Assembly (NCBI GenBank): GCA_035299025.1
Contig: DATGXK010000001.1
Coordinates: 62,001-126,000 of the forward strand
DNA length: 64,000 nucleotides
Direction of reading: 5' to 3'
From: Leadbetterella sp035299025
Lineage (GTDB): Bacteria > Bacteroidota > Bacteroidia > Cytophagales > Spirosomataceae
Shown here piece after piece: positions 33,997-41,338 of the stretch; within the stretch, counting starts at the first letter, position 1; every line of letters begins with the position of its first letter. The notes below the pieces were generated by a model, which saw only the letters and a list, made by a program, of their open reading frames with translations, made no database searches and had not been told where the DNA came from. A program made the translations under genes and the position numbers.

Positions 33997-35544
33997 ATGG
34001 AAAAGAAACTTCTATTTTCAAAAAAACTTTGGTTATTTATACTTATTTATTTTTTAAAAGTTTCCACATATGGCCAGTTCAGCTTAGTAGGCCAGGTACG
34101 TACCCGTACAGAAGTACGTGATGGTTTGGGAAACTTAGCTCCTGTAGACGCAAAAGCAGCGGCTTTTACGTCACAGCGAACTAGGTTAACATTTGGATAT
34201 AAATGGGATAGAGTGGTTTTTACAACTGCCATACAAGACGTAAGAGTTTGGGGACAAGATGCTTCAACCATCAGCAATGCAGACGGAAGTAGATTAATGG
34301 TACACGAAGCCAACGCAGAACTTATATTGGCCAATTCAGCAGATACTACAGTTAAATTCAAAGCAATTCAAAATCTTTCATTAAAAATAGGCAGACAAGA
34401 ATTGGTATATGACGACGTACGTTTATTGGGCAATTTGGATTGGCTACAGCAGGCTCGTAGGTTTGATGCGGCTATTTTTAAAGCACAGCACCAAGGCTGG
34501 GCATTGGATTTTGGGGGTGGATTTAATCAAAATACAGATGGATTTGGAGTAACAGGTACCTCTTACACAGCAGGCAACGCTCCGTCTACGGCACTTTCTA
34601 ATAAAAACGTTAGTTTAGCTATCCCACTTGGATTTATTCCTACGGCTGGAAAAGGCGGAGCATTGGTATTGGCTACGCCATTGAGCACCAATGGTCAAAA
34701 TCAACAGTTTAAGTCTTTCCAAATGGCTTACTTGACCAGAAAGTTTAAGCAAACAAAGCTCTCGGCTTTGTTTTTCAAAGATGATTTTTCAAAGTATGTT
34801 TCTGATAGTATTGGTAACCCTACTCAAGGCTATGTGTATGGCCGAAGATATAATCAAACAGGCGTAAATTCTAGATTAACGTATGGCTTGATGGCCAATA
34901 GCCAGTTTGGTAATTCATCAGCAATGTTTGGTAAAATTTCGGCTCAGGCTTGGTTCTATGGCCAGTCAGGTAAAGATCGTGACGGTTTAATCATTAAAAA
35001 CGCCTACCACTATGGAGCATTTGCTATGATGCAAAAAGGTAAATGGTCTTTTGGCCCTGGCTATGAAGTACTTACTGGCAATAATGCTTTAAAACCAGTA
35101 GCTGGCCAAACTTCTAAATTTGATCCACTGTACGGTACTCCTCACAAACACTGGGGCTATATGGACTACTTTTACGTGGGCACTGGCTCTCCGGCAGGTG
35201 GATTACAAGATGCTTATTTGAAGCTCAAATATGTGAACAAGGTATTCACTTTCATGGCTGACGGACACTATTTTAGCCTTGAGTCTGCCACACTTAACAA
35301 ACTGGATGGCAATAAACTTTTAGACAAAAAACTGGGTACCGAAATTGATTTTATTGGACAGATTACCATGAATAAATTTACTACTTTGGAGCTTGGGTAT
35401 TCTATCATGAAGGGAAGTAATTCGTTGGAATACGTAAAATCAAACACCATAGACAAAACCAAGAAAACAGGTAACTGGGCATATTTAATGATCAACATCC
35501 GTCCAGATTTCTTTTATACCAAACCAGTTGCTATTAAGCAATAA
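33997..35544 (+). CDS. Outer-membrane porin, alginate-export (AlgE) family
   Basis: The 515-residue protein has a signal peptide (cleavage near STYGQF) and a beta-barrel pattern: VGQVRTRTEVRDGLG at the start, SQRTRLTFGYKWDRVVFTT, the IGRQELVYDDVRLLGNLDW signature of alginate-export-type porins, and a final strand WAYLMINIRPDFFYT. In nitrate clusters of Bacteroidetes this family probably lets nitrate or nitrite cross the outer membrane; the genomic position, first in the nrt operon, supports that. It is preceded by a long structured leader. Confidence 0.82.
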   Translation: MEKKLLFSKKLWLFILIYFLKVSTYGQFSLVGQVRTRTEVRDGLGNLAPVDAKAAAFTSQRTRLTFGYKWDRVVFTTAIQDVRVWGQDASTISNADGSRLMVHEANAELILANSADTTVKFKAIQNLSLKIGRQELVYDDVRLLGNLDWLQQARRFDAAIFKAQHQGWALDFGGGFNQNTDGFGVTGTSYTAGNAPSTALSNKNVSLAIPLGFIPTAGKGGALVLATPLSTNGQNQQFKSFQMAYLTRKFKQTKLSALFFKDDFSKYVSDSIGNPTQGYVYGRRYNQTGVNSRLTYGLMANSQFGNSSAMFGKISAQAWFYGQSGKDRDGLIIKNAYHYGAFAMMQKGKWSFGPGYEVLTGNNALKPVAGQTSKFDPLYGTPHKHWGYMDYFYVGTGSPAGGLQDAYLKLKYVNKVFTFMADGHYFSLESATLNKLDGNKLLDKKLGTEIDFIGQITMNKFTTLELGYSIMKGSNSLEYVKSNTIDKTKKTGNWAYLMINIRPDFFYTKPVAIKQ

Positions 35545-35583
35545 GCTAATCTTTAAATATCACATTTTCAATTTATTACAAAA

Positions 35584-36789
35584 ATGAAACGAACCATAAA
35601 AATATTATCGGTAGCTATGCTTTTGGCCATAGTTTCGATTACAACATCTTTCAAAACTGCTCCAGCGAGCGTAATTAAACTAGGATTTATTCCGCTTACC
35701 GACTGTGCCCCATTGGTAGTAGCCAAAGAATTGGGCTTATTCAAAAAATATGGCGTAAACGTAGAACTTAGCAAAGAAGCATCTTGGGCCAACATCCGCG
35801 ACAAAGTATTGAACGGAGAGCTCTCTGGAGCACACTGTTTATTTTCAATGCCGCTTTCGGTTTATACAGGCATTGGTGGCAAAGCAGGTTCTCAAATGAA
35901 AATAGCCATGGTTTTGAACAACAACGGCCAAGCCATTACGCTTTCAAAGGACTTTTGTGGAGTGGTTGGATTCAAAGAAACCAGCAAAGTGGCAGCGGCA
36001 GTTACGGCTCTAAAAAAGAAAAAAGAAGTGACTTTTGCGATGACTTTTCCGGGTGGCACACACGACATTTGGTTGAGAAATTGGATGGCAGCTGCGGGAA
36101 TCAATCAAAAATCTGTGGGTATCATCACTATTCCACCACCACAAATGGTGGCCAACATGAAAGTAGACAACATGGAGGGCTTTAGCGTAGGCGAACCATG
36201 GAATGGTGTGGCAGCTGCTCAGAATGTTGGTTTTACTGAAATCACCTCACAAGATATCTGGAAAAACCACCCAGAAAAAGCACTGGTTGTAAACTCTGAA
36301 TTTGCTTCTGAAAGCAGAGCCGATTTGAAAAACGTAATGAAAGCCATAGTAGAAGCTTGCAAATGGCTAGACGCCAGTGCGGCAAACCGCAAAAAAGCAG
36401 TAAGTTGGCTTACAAAACCATACTATGTAAATGCTCCTGTAGCGGCTATAGAAAGCCGAATATTGGGCTCGTATGACCTTGGCTGTGAGCTTGGTGCACA
36501 AAAATACGGGGACAACAACATGCGTTTTTATAACAACGGAGTAGTAAATACACCGCTTAAATCGCACGCAATCTGGTTCTTGGCACAATATGTTCGTTTT
36601 GGTATGCTCAAATCTGCTCCTGATTATAAAGGAATAGCTGAAAAACTAATCTTGGACGACCTATGGGCGGAAGTAGCAAAAGAAACTGGAGTACCTGTTC
36701 AGGCAGACATGAAAGGTTTTAAAACCAACCTTGATGTGGCATTTGACCCAAGCAATCCTTCGGCCTATCTTGGCAGTACACGCAAATAA
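35584..36789 (+). CDS. nrtA: NrtA/CmpA-type ABC transporter substrate-binding protein
   Basis: The 401-residue protein has a signal peptide (MKRTIKILSVAMLLAIVSI) and matches nitrate/bicarbonate-binding proteins: LGFIPLTDCAPLVVAKELGLFKKYG, LNGELSGAHCLFSMPLS, TFPGGTHDIWLRNWMAAAG, VGEPWNGVAA and HAIWFLAQYVRFG. It captures nitrate in the periplasm for NrtB/NrtD. It follows the porin by 39 bases. A stem-loop after its stop may raise its level relative to the permease. Confidence 0.92.
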   Translation: MKRTIKILSVAMLLAIVSITTSFKTAPASVIKLGFIPLTDCAPLVVAKELGLFKKYGVNVELSKEASWANIRDKVLNGELSGAHCLFSMPLSVYTGIGGKAGSQMKIAMVLNNNGQAITLSKDFCGVVGFKETSKVAAAVTALKKKKEVTFAMTFPGGTHDIWLRNWMAAAGINQKSVGIITIPPPQMVANMKVDNMEGFSVGEPWNGVAAAQNVGFTEITSQDIWKNHPEKALVVNSEFASESRADLKNVMKAIVEACKWLDASAANRKKAVSWLTKPYYVNAPVAAIESRILGSYDLGCELGAQKYGDNNMRFYNNGVVNTPLKSHAIWFLAQYVRFGMLKSAPDYKGIAEKLILDDLWAEVAKETGVPVQADMKGFKTNLDVAFDPSNPSAYLGSTRK

Positions 36790-36796
36790 CCATTTA

Positions 36797-36824
36797 TTCG
36801 GGAGGTGAGTAATCGCCTCCTGAA
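36797..36824 (+). other. Stem-loop between nrtA and nrtB
   Basis: TTCGGGAGG and CCTCCTGAA pair with one mismatch around a ten-base loop, directly after the nrtA stop. Without a T-run it is not a terminator; it could protect the nrtA mRNA 3' end. Confidence 0.45.
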
Positions 36825-36889
36825 TTCATAAAAAGCAGAAATACGGAAACTTCGTTAAAGGCCAACAGATAAACTTAGGAATGATTATT

Positions 36890-36916
36890 TCTTTGCGTCT
36901 TTCTGCCTTAGCGGTA
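36890..36916 (+). repeat. Dispersed repeat TTTGCGTCTT...TTAGCGGTAAA, copy 2
   Basis: Second copy of the repeat, ending about 17 bases before the nrtB start codon. It contains TTTGCGTCTTT and CTTAGCGGTAAA. Confidence 0.45.
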
Positions 36917-36932
36917 AAAAAAAACAAAAATC

Positions 36933-37724
36933 ATGAGAAGCATATTTTCTTTAAAAACCTTATACTCAATAGCCTACTTTGTGGGTAGCATGGTCATTTT
37001 GCTCTTGATTTGGAGCTTGGTTTCGGCCATTACCAAAAACGAAATCCCTGGCCCAGTAGCTACTTGGTCCGTGTTTTTCGAAATGCTCAAAGATCCATTT
37101 TACGACTACGGCCCTAACGACAAAGGCATTGGCATACAACTCTGGAGTTCTATTAAGCGTGTAATGATGGGTTTTGGCCTTGGTAGTCTTTTGGCTATCC
37201 CCTTGGGTATGCTAATGGGAGGTTCTAAGTTTACCATGAATTTGCTCAATCCACTTATTCAGGTTCTTCGTCCGGTTTCGCCCTTGGCTTGGTTTCCGTT
37301 AGGCCTTTTGGCATTTAAAGCTTCAGAAGGAGCCACAGTTTTTATCATAGCCATCACTTCGCTCTGGCCAACATTGATCAATACGGCGTTTGGAGTTTCG
37401 AGCATACCCGACGACCACAAAAATGTGGGTAAAGCTTTCGGCTTTTCTCGTTGGAAATACATCACCAAAATCCTTATTCCCTTCGCATTGCCTCATATTA
37501 TTACGGGCTTGAGATTGGCCATCGGAGTAGCTTGGATGGTGATTGTAGCTGGAGAAATGCTCTCTGGCGGAGTCGGGATAGGTTTCTTTGTATGGGATTC
37601 GTGGAATGGACTTAGTCTTGAAAAAATTCTTTCGGCCATACTTATCATTGGTTTTGTGGGCTTATTACTCGACAAATTTTTCAATGGCCTACAGAATTAT
37701 TTCGCCTACGAAAATAAGAAATGA
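36933..37724 (+). CDS. nrtB: NrtB-type ABC transporter permease
   Basis: The 263-residue permease has about six membrane segments, the first at about 8-30 (SIAYFVGSMVILLLIWSLVS), and the binding-protein-dependent permease signature with FGFSRWKYITKILIPFALPHIITG (the EAA-like loop that contacts the ATPase) and GVAWMVIVAGEMLSGG. It moves nitrate or nitrite across the inner membrane together with NrtA and the ATPase encoded next. Confidence 0.92.
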   Translation: MRSIFSLKTLYSIAYFVGSMVILLLIWSLVSAITKNEIPGPVATWSVFFEMLKDPFYDYGPNDKGIGIQLWSSIKRVMMGFGLGSLLAIPLGMLMGGSKFTMNLLNPLIQVLRPVSPLAWFPLGLLAFKASEGATVFIIAITSLWPTLINTAFGVSSIPDDHKNVGKAFGFSRWKYITKILIPFALPHIITGLRLAIGVAWMVIVAGEMLSGGVGIGFFVWDSWNGLSLEKILSAILIIGFVGLLLDKFFNGLQNYFAYENKK

Positions 37725-37767
37725 TTTACATTAAAGAGAGGAGAATGATTTCTAAACAAAAAACATC

Positions 37768-38622
37768 ATGATAACAGAATTAGAAAACGAAATATTAACA
37801 GAAACCAAAACAGATTCATCTAATTGTATTTCTGTAAAAAACGTAACAATATCTTTCAAAACCCATGGCAAAGGTACTTTTACGGCAGTCAAAGACATAG
37901 ACTTGGATATCAAAAAGGGCGAAATAGTGAGTATCATTGGTCACTCAGGTTGCGGCAAATCCACTTTGATGAACTCTATCAGCGGTATGGTAAAACCTAC
38001 CTCCGGGGAGGTAACCGTAAACGGAAACCGGGTAACTGGCCCAGGACCTGACAGAGGCATCGTATTCCAAAACTACTCGCTTTTGCCTTGGATGACGGTT
38101 TACAGAAACGTTTACGAAGCCGTAGATTCGGTCTTGAAAGACAAATCAGCAGCAGAAAAGAAAGAAATTGTAGAGTACAACCTAAAGATGGTCAATCTTT
38201 TGCAACACAAAGACAAACTCCCAAGCCAACTATCTGGGGGTATGAAACAACGTACTGCCATAGCACGGGCCTTTGCCATCAATCCTTCGGTGTTGTTGCT
38301 CGACGAGCCTTTTGGAGCATTAGATGCCCTCACCAAAGGCTCTATGCATGTAGAGTTGCTTAAAATCTGGAACCTCAACAAACGCCAGCAAACAATCGTG
38401 ATGGTAACGCATGATATTGAGGAGGCCATATTCTTATCGGACAGAGTGGTAGTAATGAACGACGGCCCTGAAGCCACCATCCGTGAAATTGTGGATATCA
38501 ACATTGCTCGCCCAAGAAACAAGAAAGACATCGTTCATTTGCCTGAATACATGAAAGTACACGACAAACTCTTAAGTCTTTTGGTAAAAAACCTATCTAT
38601 TGACGACGTAATTTTTGAGTAA
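37768..38622 (+). CDS. nrtD: NrtD-type ABC transporter ATPase
   Basis: The 284-residue ATPase carries the Walker A loop GHSGCGKST, the Q-loop NYSLLPWM, the signature LSGGMKQRTAIARA and Walker B LLLDEPFGALDALT, ending with the H-loop in VMVTHDIEEAIFLSDRV. There is no C-terminal substrate-binding-like domain, so it corresponds to NrtD rather than the fused NrtC of cyanobacteria. It is the last gene of the porin-nrtABD operon and is followed by an intrinsic terminator. Confidence 0.92.
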   Translation: MITELENEILTETKTDSSNCISVKNVTISFKTHGKGTFTAVKDIDLDIKKGEIVSIIGHSGCGKSTLMNSISGMVKPTSGEVTVNGNRVTGPGPDRGIVFQNYSLLPWMTVYRNVYEAVDSVLKDKSAAEKKEIVEYNLKMVNLLQHKDKLPSQLSGGMKQRTAIARAFAINPSVLLLDEPFGALDALTKGSMHVELLKIWNLNKRQQTIVMVTHDIEEAIFLSDRVVVMNDGPEATIREIVDINIARPRNKKDIVHLPEYMKVHDKLLSLLVKNLSIDDVIFE

Positions 38623-38643
38623 GTGTTTATATTTTTTGAAATT

Positions 38644-38677
38644 GCATTGGGTCTTTTCTGAGGACTCAGTGCTTTTT
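38644..38677 (+). terminator. Intrinsic terminator of the porin-nrt operon
   Basis: GCATTGGGTC and GACTCAGTGC pair over ten bases (one G-T pair and one mismatch allowed) around a nine-base loop and are followed by five T residues. Confidence 0.6.
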
Positions 38678-38784
38678 AAAGCATTCTCTAGAGATAACAA
38701 TAAATGAGTTTAGCCTAAATTCTTTTTATTAAGTCTTTATTTCAAACAAAGTTCTCCAACGAAACGTTGTTGGCTTAGAGATTT

Positions 38785-39216
38785 CTAATAGGTTTTCTGT
38801 GTGAAATCTAAAAACTCCTTTGGGCTCAAAACTGGAAATTTTTCTGCATGGTTAAAGTCTTTTTTATTTGCAGTAATGAAATAATCTATTTTGGCAATTG
38901 AAAGAGCTGTAAAATATTGAAATGCGTCTTCAAGGTCCTCAAAATTTGATATACAAGCTTTTTCAAAAAACTCCTTTTTACAATTTGCAACTTCTAAAAA
39001 AGCCAGGATGCGAGACATTATTCTCTTTGTTTCGGCACTATTTTTTACAGATTTTTCAATTACATAAGCCAAAGTATAGAGACTTCCACTAGAAACAAAC
39101 AATCTATAATTTCCAACCTCGGCATTTTTTAAGATTATGGTTGCCTCTTTTCCAAAAGCATGATCTCTTGCCAAAATCCAGTCAAGCAAAACATTGGTAT
39201 CTAGAAAAATCTTCAT
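38785..39216 (-). CDS. PIN-domain toxin (VapC-like)
   Basis: The 143-residue protein has the PIN-domain layout: MKIFLDTNVLLDWI with the first metal-binding aspartate, an acidic residue in the central helix (NFEDLEDAFQYFTALS) and the closing ITANKKDF strand with the last aspartate. Such toxins cleave tRNA or rRNA. It overlaps the antitoxin gene by four bases and is intact, unlike the VapC at 11.2 kb. The pair sits between nrtD and narK and splits the nitrate island, which suggests later insertion. Confidence 0.82.
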   Translation of the reverse strand: MKIFLDTNVLLDWILARDHAFGKEATIILKNAEVGNYRLFVSSGSLYTLAYVIEKSVKNSAETKRIMSRILAFLEVANCKKEFFEKACISNFEDLEDAFQYFTALSIAKIDYFITANKKDFNHAEKFPVLSPKEFLDFTQKTY

Positions 39217-39449
39217 AACCCCAATTTATCGTTAGCCATCATTTCTTTTATTTCATCATCCGTCCACTTTTGTTTTACTATTCCATGTAAAGAATTGGCC
39301 TCAGAATTCTCAATAAATTGTTGATTAGCCAGATTTAATAAGTAATTCGACACTATCTCAGACAAAGATTGTTGCTTTATTTCAGACACTTTTTTGGCTC
39401 TTATTATAATGCTTTCCTCTACCGATAATGTTAATTTTACTTTCCCCAT
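39213..39449 (-). CDS. Antitoxin of the PIN toxin (DUF6364-type)
   Basis: The 78-residue protein starts MGKVKLTLSVEESIIIRAKKVSE, a ribbon-helix-helix-like DNA-binding segment, followed by SLSEIVSNYLLNL and an acidic C-terminal tail that would bind the toxin. It precedes and overlaps the toxin gene. Its promoter region has two TACGTATAT boxes 30 bases apart, suggesting autoregulation. Confidence 0.78.
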   Translation of the reverse strand: MGKVKLTLSVEESIIIRAKKVSEIKQQSLSEIVSNYLLNLANQQFIENSEANSLHGIVKQKWTDDEIKEMMANDKLGL

Positions 39450-39488
39450 TACGTATATATTTTAAATAATATATAAACATACGTATAT
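39450..39488. promoter_or_regulatory. Probable antitoxin operator with two TACGTATAT boxes
   Basis: TACGTATAT occurs at 39450-39458 and again at 39480-39488, 30 bases apart, three helical turns. The first touches the antitoxin start codon. Between them is the AT-rich TATATATTTTAAATAATATA. Confidence 0.5.
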
Positions 39489-39675
39489 TTTTGTTTTGAA
39501 TTAAACTATTCTAGTAATATTAAGTATTTTACTTTCCTACTGTAAATTTTCTTTAGTTCTACTTTTCAAAAAAGTCTTCAAATTATCATTTCCTAACAAA
39601 ATATAAATTTTCTAAGATTATCTAAAAGACAAATGAGAAAGTTTTAAAATACTTAAAATAAATACTCATATATTT

Positions 39676-39693
39676 TTGAGTATAAATACTTAT
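39676..39693. promoter_or_regulatory. Nitrate-regulon palindrome upstream of narK
   Basis: TTGAGTA-TAAA-TACTTAT, core AGTATAAATACT at 39679-39690, centre 12.5 bases before the first base of the -7 box at 39697. The spacing equals that of the porin-nrt promoter. Confidence 0.6.
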
Positions 39694-39696
39694 TTT

Positions 39697-39704
39697 TAAT
39701 TTTG
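39697..39704 (+). promoter_or_regulatory. -7 box TAATTTTG of narK
   Basis: Perfect TAnnTTTG match; the implied leader is about 70 bases. Confidence 0.55.
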
Positions 39705-39781
39705 AGTAGTTCAATTGAGCATTGGCTTTGATTCATGGCCAGACAATCATTTAGCATTCATTATTCTAAAAAATAAATAGT

Positions 39782-41086
39782 ATGAAAAACAGCACCAAAG
39801 CTTTAGAAAACCTCAGAATCTTCGATCTATCTTCAGTTCAAATGAGGACTTTCCATATTACTTGGCTTACTTTTTTTATGTGTTTTTTTGGTTGGTTTGG
39901 ACTAGCTCCTTTGATGCCCACCATTCGTGAGGACTTGGGTCTCACCAAAGGCCAAGTCGGCAATATCATTATTGCTTCTGTGTCAGCTACTATTTTTGCT
40001 AGGCTTTTTATAGGTAGATTGTGCGACACTTGGGGCCCTCGCAAAACCTACACCGCCCTTTTGGTTTTGGGTTCTATTCCCGTGTTTCTAGTAGGTTTGT
40101 CACATTCTTATACTACTTTCTTGTTGTTTAGATTGGCCATTGGTGTTATTGGGGCATCGTTTGTGATTACCCAATATCACACCTCCGTGATGTTTGCACC
40201 CAACATTAAAGGTACGGCCAATGCCGTTGTGGGCGGTTGGGGTAACCTAGGTGGCGGAATTACCAACATGGTGATGCCCGTTATTTTTGCTGCCATAGTT
40301 GGTTTGGGATACACCAACAGTGAGGCTTGGAGATTGGCCATGATTGTTCCAGGAAGTATGTTACTAATCTGTGCATTTTTATATTACAATTATACCCAAG
40401 ATTCACCAGACGGTAATTTTTCTGATTTCGTAAAACCTGTAGGCAAAAAAGAAAACACAAATACCTTTGAAGTACTAACAGACTGGAGAGTTTGGATACT
40501 GGCTTTGGCCTATTCTATATGCTTCGGAATGGAGATAACTTTTGACAACGTGGCGGCATTATATTTTGTGGATACTTTCAACTTCGACCAAAAGTCGGCA
40601 GGCCTTTTGGCTGGTCTATTCGGTTTTATGAACATTTTTGCAAGAGCATTGGGTGGTATTTTCGCAGATAGAGTTGGCAGAATTTATGGCATCGGCGGCA
40701 AAGGATGGCTATTGGCAGGTTTCCTAGTTTTGGAAGGTATTGGGCTATATTTTTTCTCCAATACGCTTACCATTACGTATGCCATTTTGTCCATGCTTTC
40801 GTTTGCATTATTCTTAAAAATGGCCAACGGTGCTACTTATGCCATTACGCCTTTTATCAATTCAAAAAACGTAGGTTTGGTAGCTGGCATAGTTGGTGCA
40901 GGTGGAAACATCGGCGGCATGCTAATGGGTTTCTTGTTTAAATCAGAGTCTATTTCTTATGCCGAGGCTTTCCAATATATCGGTGGTGCAGCAGTGGTAG
41001 TAGGTACTCTTGTGGCACTGACTAAGTTTGCCGTAAAAAGTAAAGAAATCAAACCAACTACAGTGTTAGAAGAAGTTTTGGCCTAA
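39782..41086 (+). CDS. narK: NarK-type nitrate/nitrite MFS transporter
   Basis: The 434-residue transporter of the major facilitator superfamily has about 12 membrane segments. It carries both nitrate-signature loops: VVGGWGNLGGGITNM and GIVGAGGNIGGMLMG, glycine-rich helices characteristic of nitrate/nitrite porters, and the arginine in the early RLFIGRLCDTWGPRKTY loop. It provides a second uptake route besides NrtABD, or exports excess nitrite. It has its own operator and -7 box. Confidence 0.93.
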   Translation: MKNSTKALENLRIFDLSSVQMRTFHITWLTFFMCFFGWFGLAPLMPTIREDLGLTKGQVGNIIIASVSATIFARLFIGRLCDTWGPRKTYTALLVLGSIPVFLVGLSHSYTTFLLFRLAIGVIGASFVITQYHTSVMFAPNIKGTANAVVGGWGNLGGGITNMVMPVIFAAIVGLGYTNSEAWRLAMIVPGSMLLICAFLYYNYTQDSPDGNFSDFVKPVGKKENTNTFEVLTDWRVWILALAYSICFGMEITFDNVAALYFVDTFNFDQKSAGLLAGLFGFMNIFARALGGIFADRVGRIYGIGGKGWLLAGFLVLEGIGLYFFSNTLTITYAILSMLSFALFLKMANGATYAITPFINSKNVGLVAGIVGAGGNIGGMLMGFLFKSESISYAEAFQYIGGAAVVVGTLVALTKFAVKSKEIKPTTVLEEVLA

Positions 41087-41132
41087 AAAGACAGGGAGTT
41101 AAAGCAAAATAAATACTTATGATTCCAAATAT

Positions 41133-41228
41133 TTTCTGTGCAGTCCGTTGAAAAATTTCGACCTCTAATGCCTTCTTAAATGGAACAAAGTTAAATCCGA
41201 AATTTTTCAGAGGGTCATTGCACAGAAA
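41133..41228. repeat. Long imperfect inverted repeat between narK and the nitrate reductase gene
   Basis: TTTCTGTGCA at 41133-41142 mirrors TGCACAGAAA at 41219-41228, and GAAAAATTTCG at 41150-41160 mirrors CGAAATTTTTC at 41199-41209; the segments between differ in length. A T-rich run (about 41229-41252) follows. It could be a MITE-like repeat or an extended narK terminator. Confidence 0.55.
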
Positions 41229-41338
41229 GTGTTTTTTTTGTTTCTTTTTTTTCGAAAATAAAGAAAGCCCGCCTAGCAAGGCACACAAAGATTGTTAACC
41301 ATCCCAATTTATAACGTCGAGACTTAATTAAGGTAAAA

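Larger units (their letters stand above)
39489..39781. other. Gene-free spacer before narK
   Basis: This spacer holds the narK operator and -7 box and several extra half-sites (AATACTCAT at 39661-39669). It contains no gene I can support. Confidence 0.5.
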
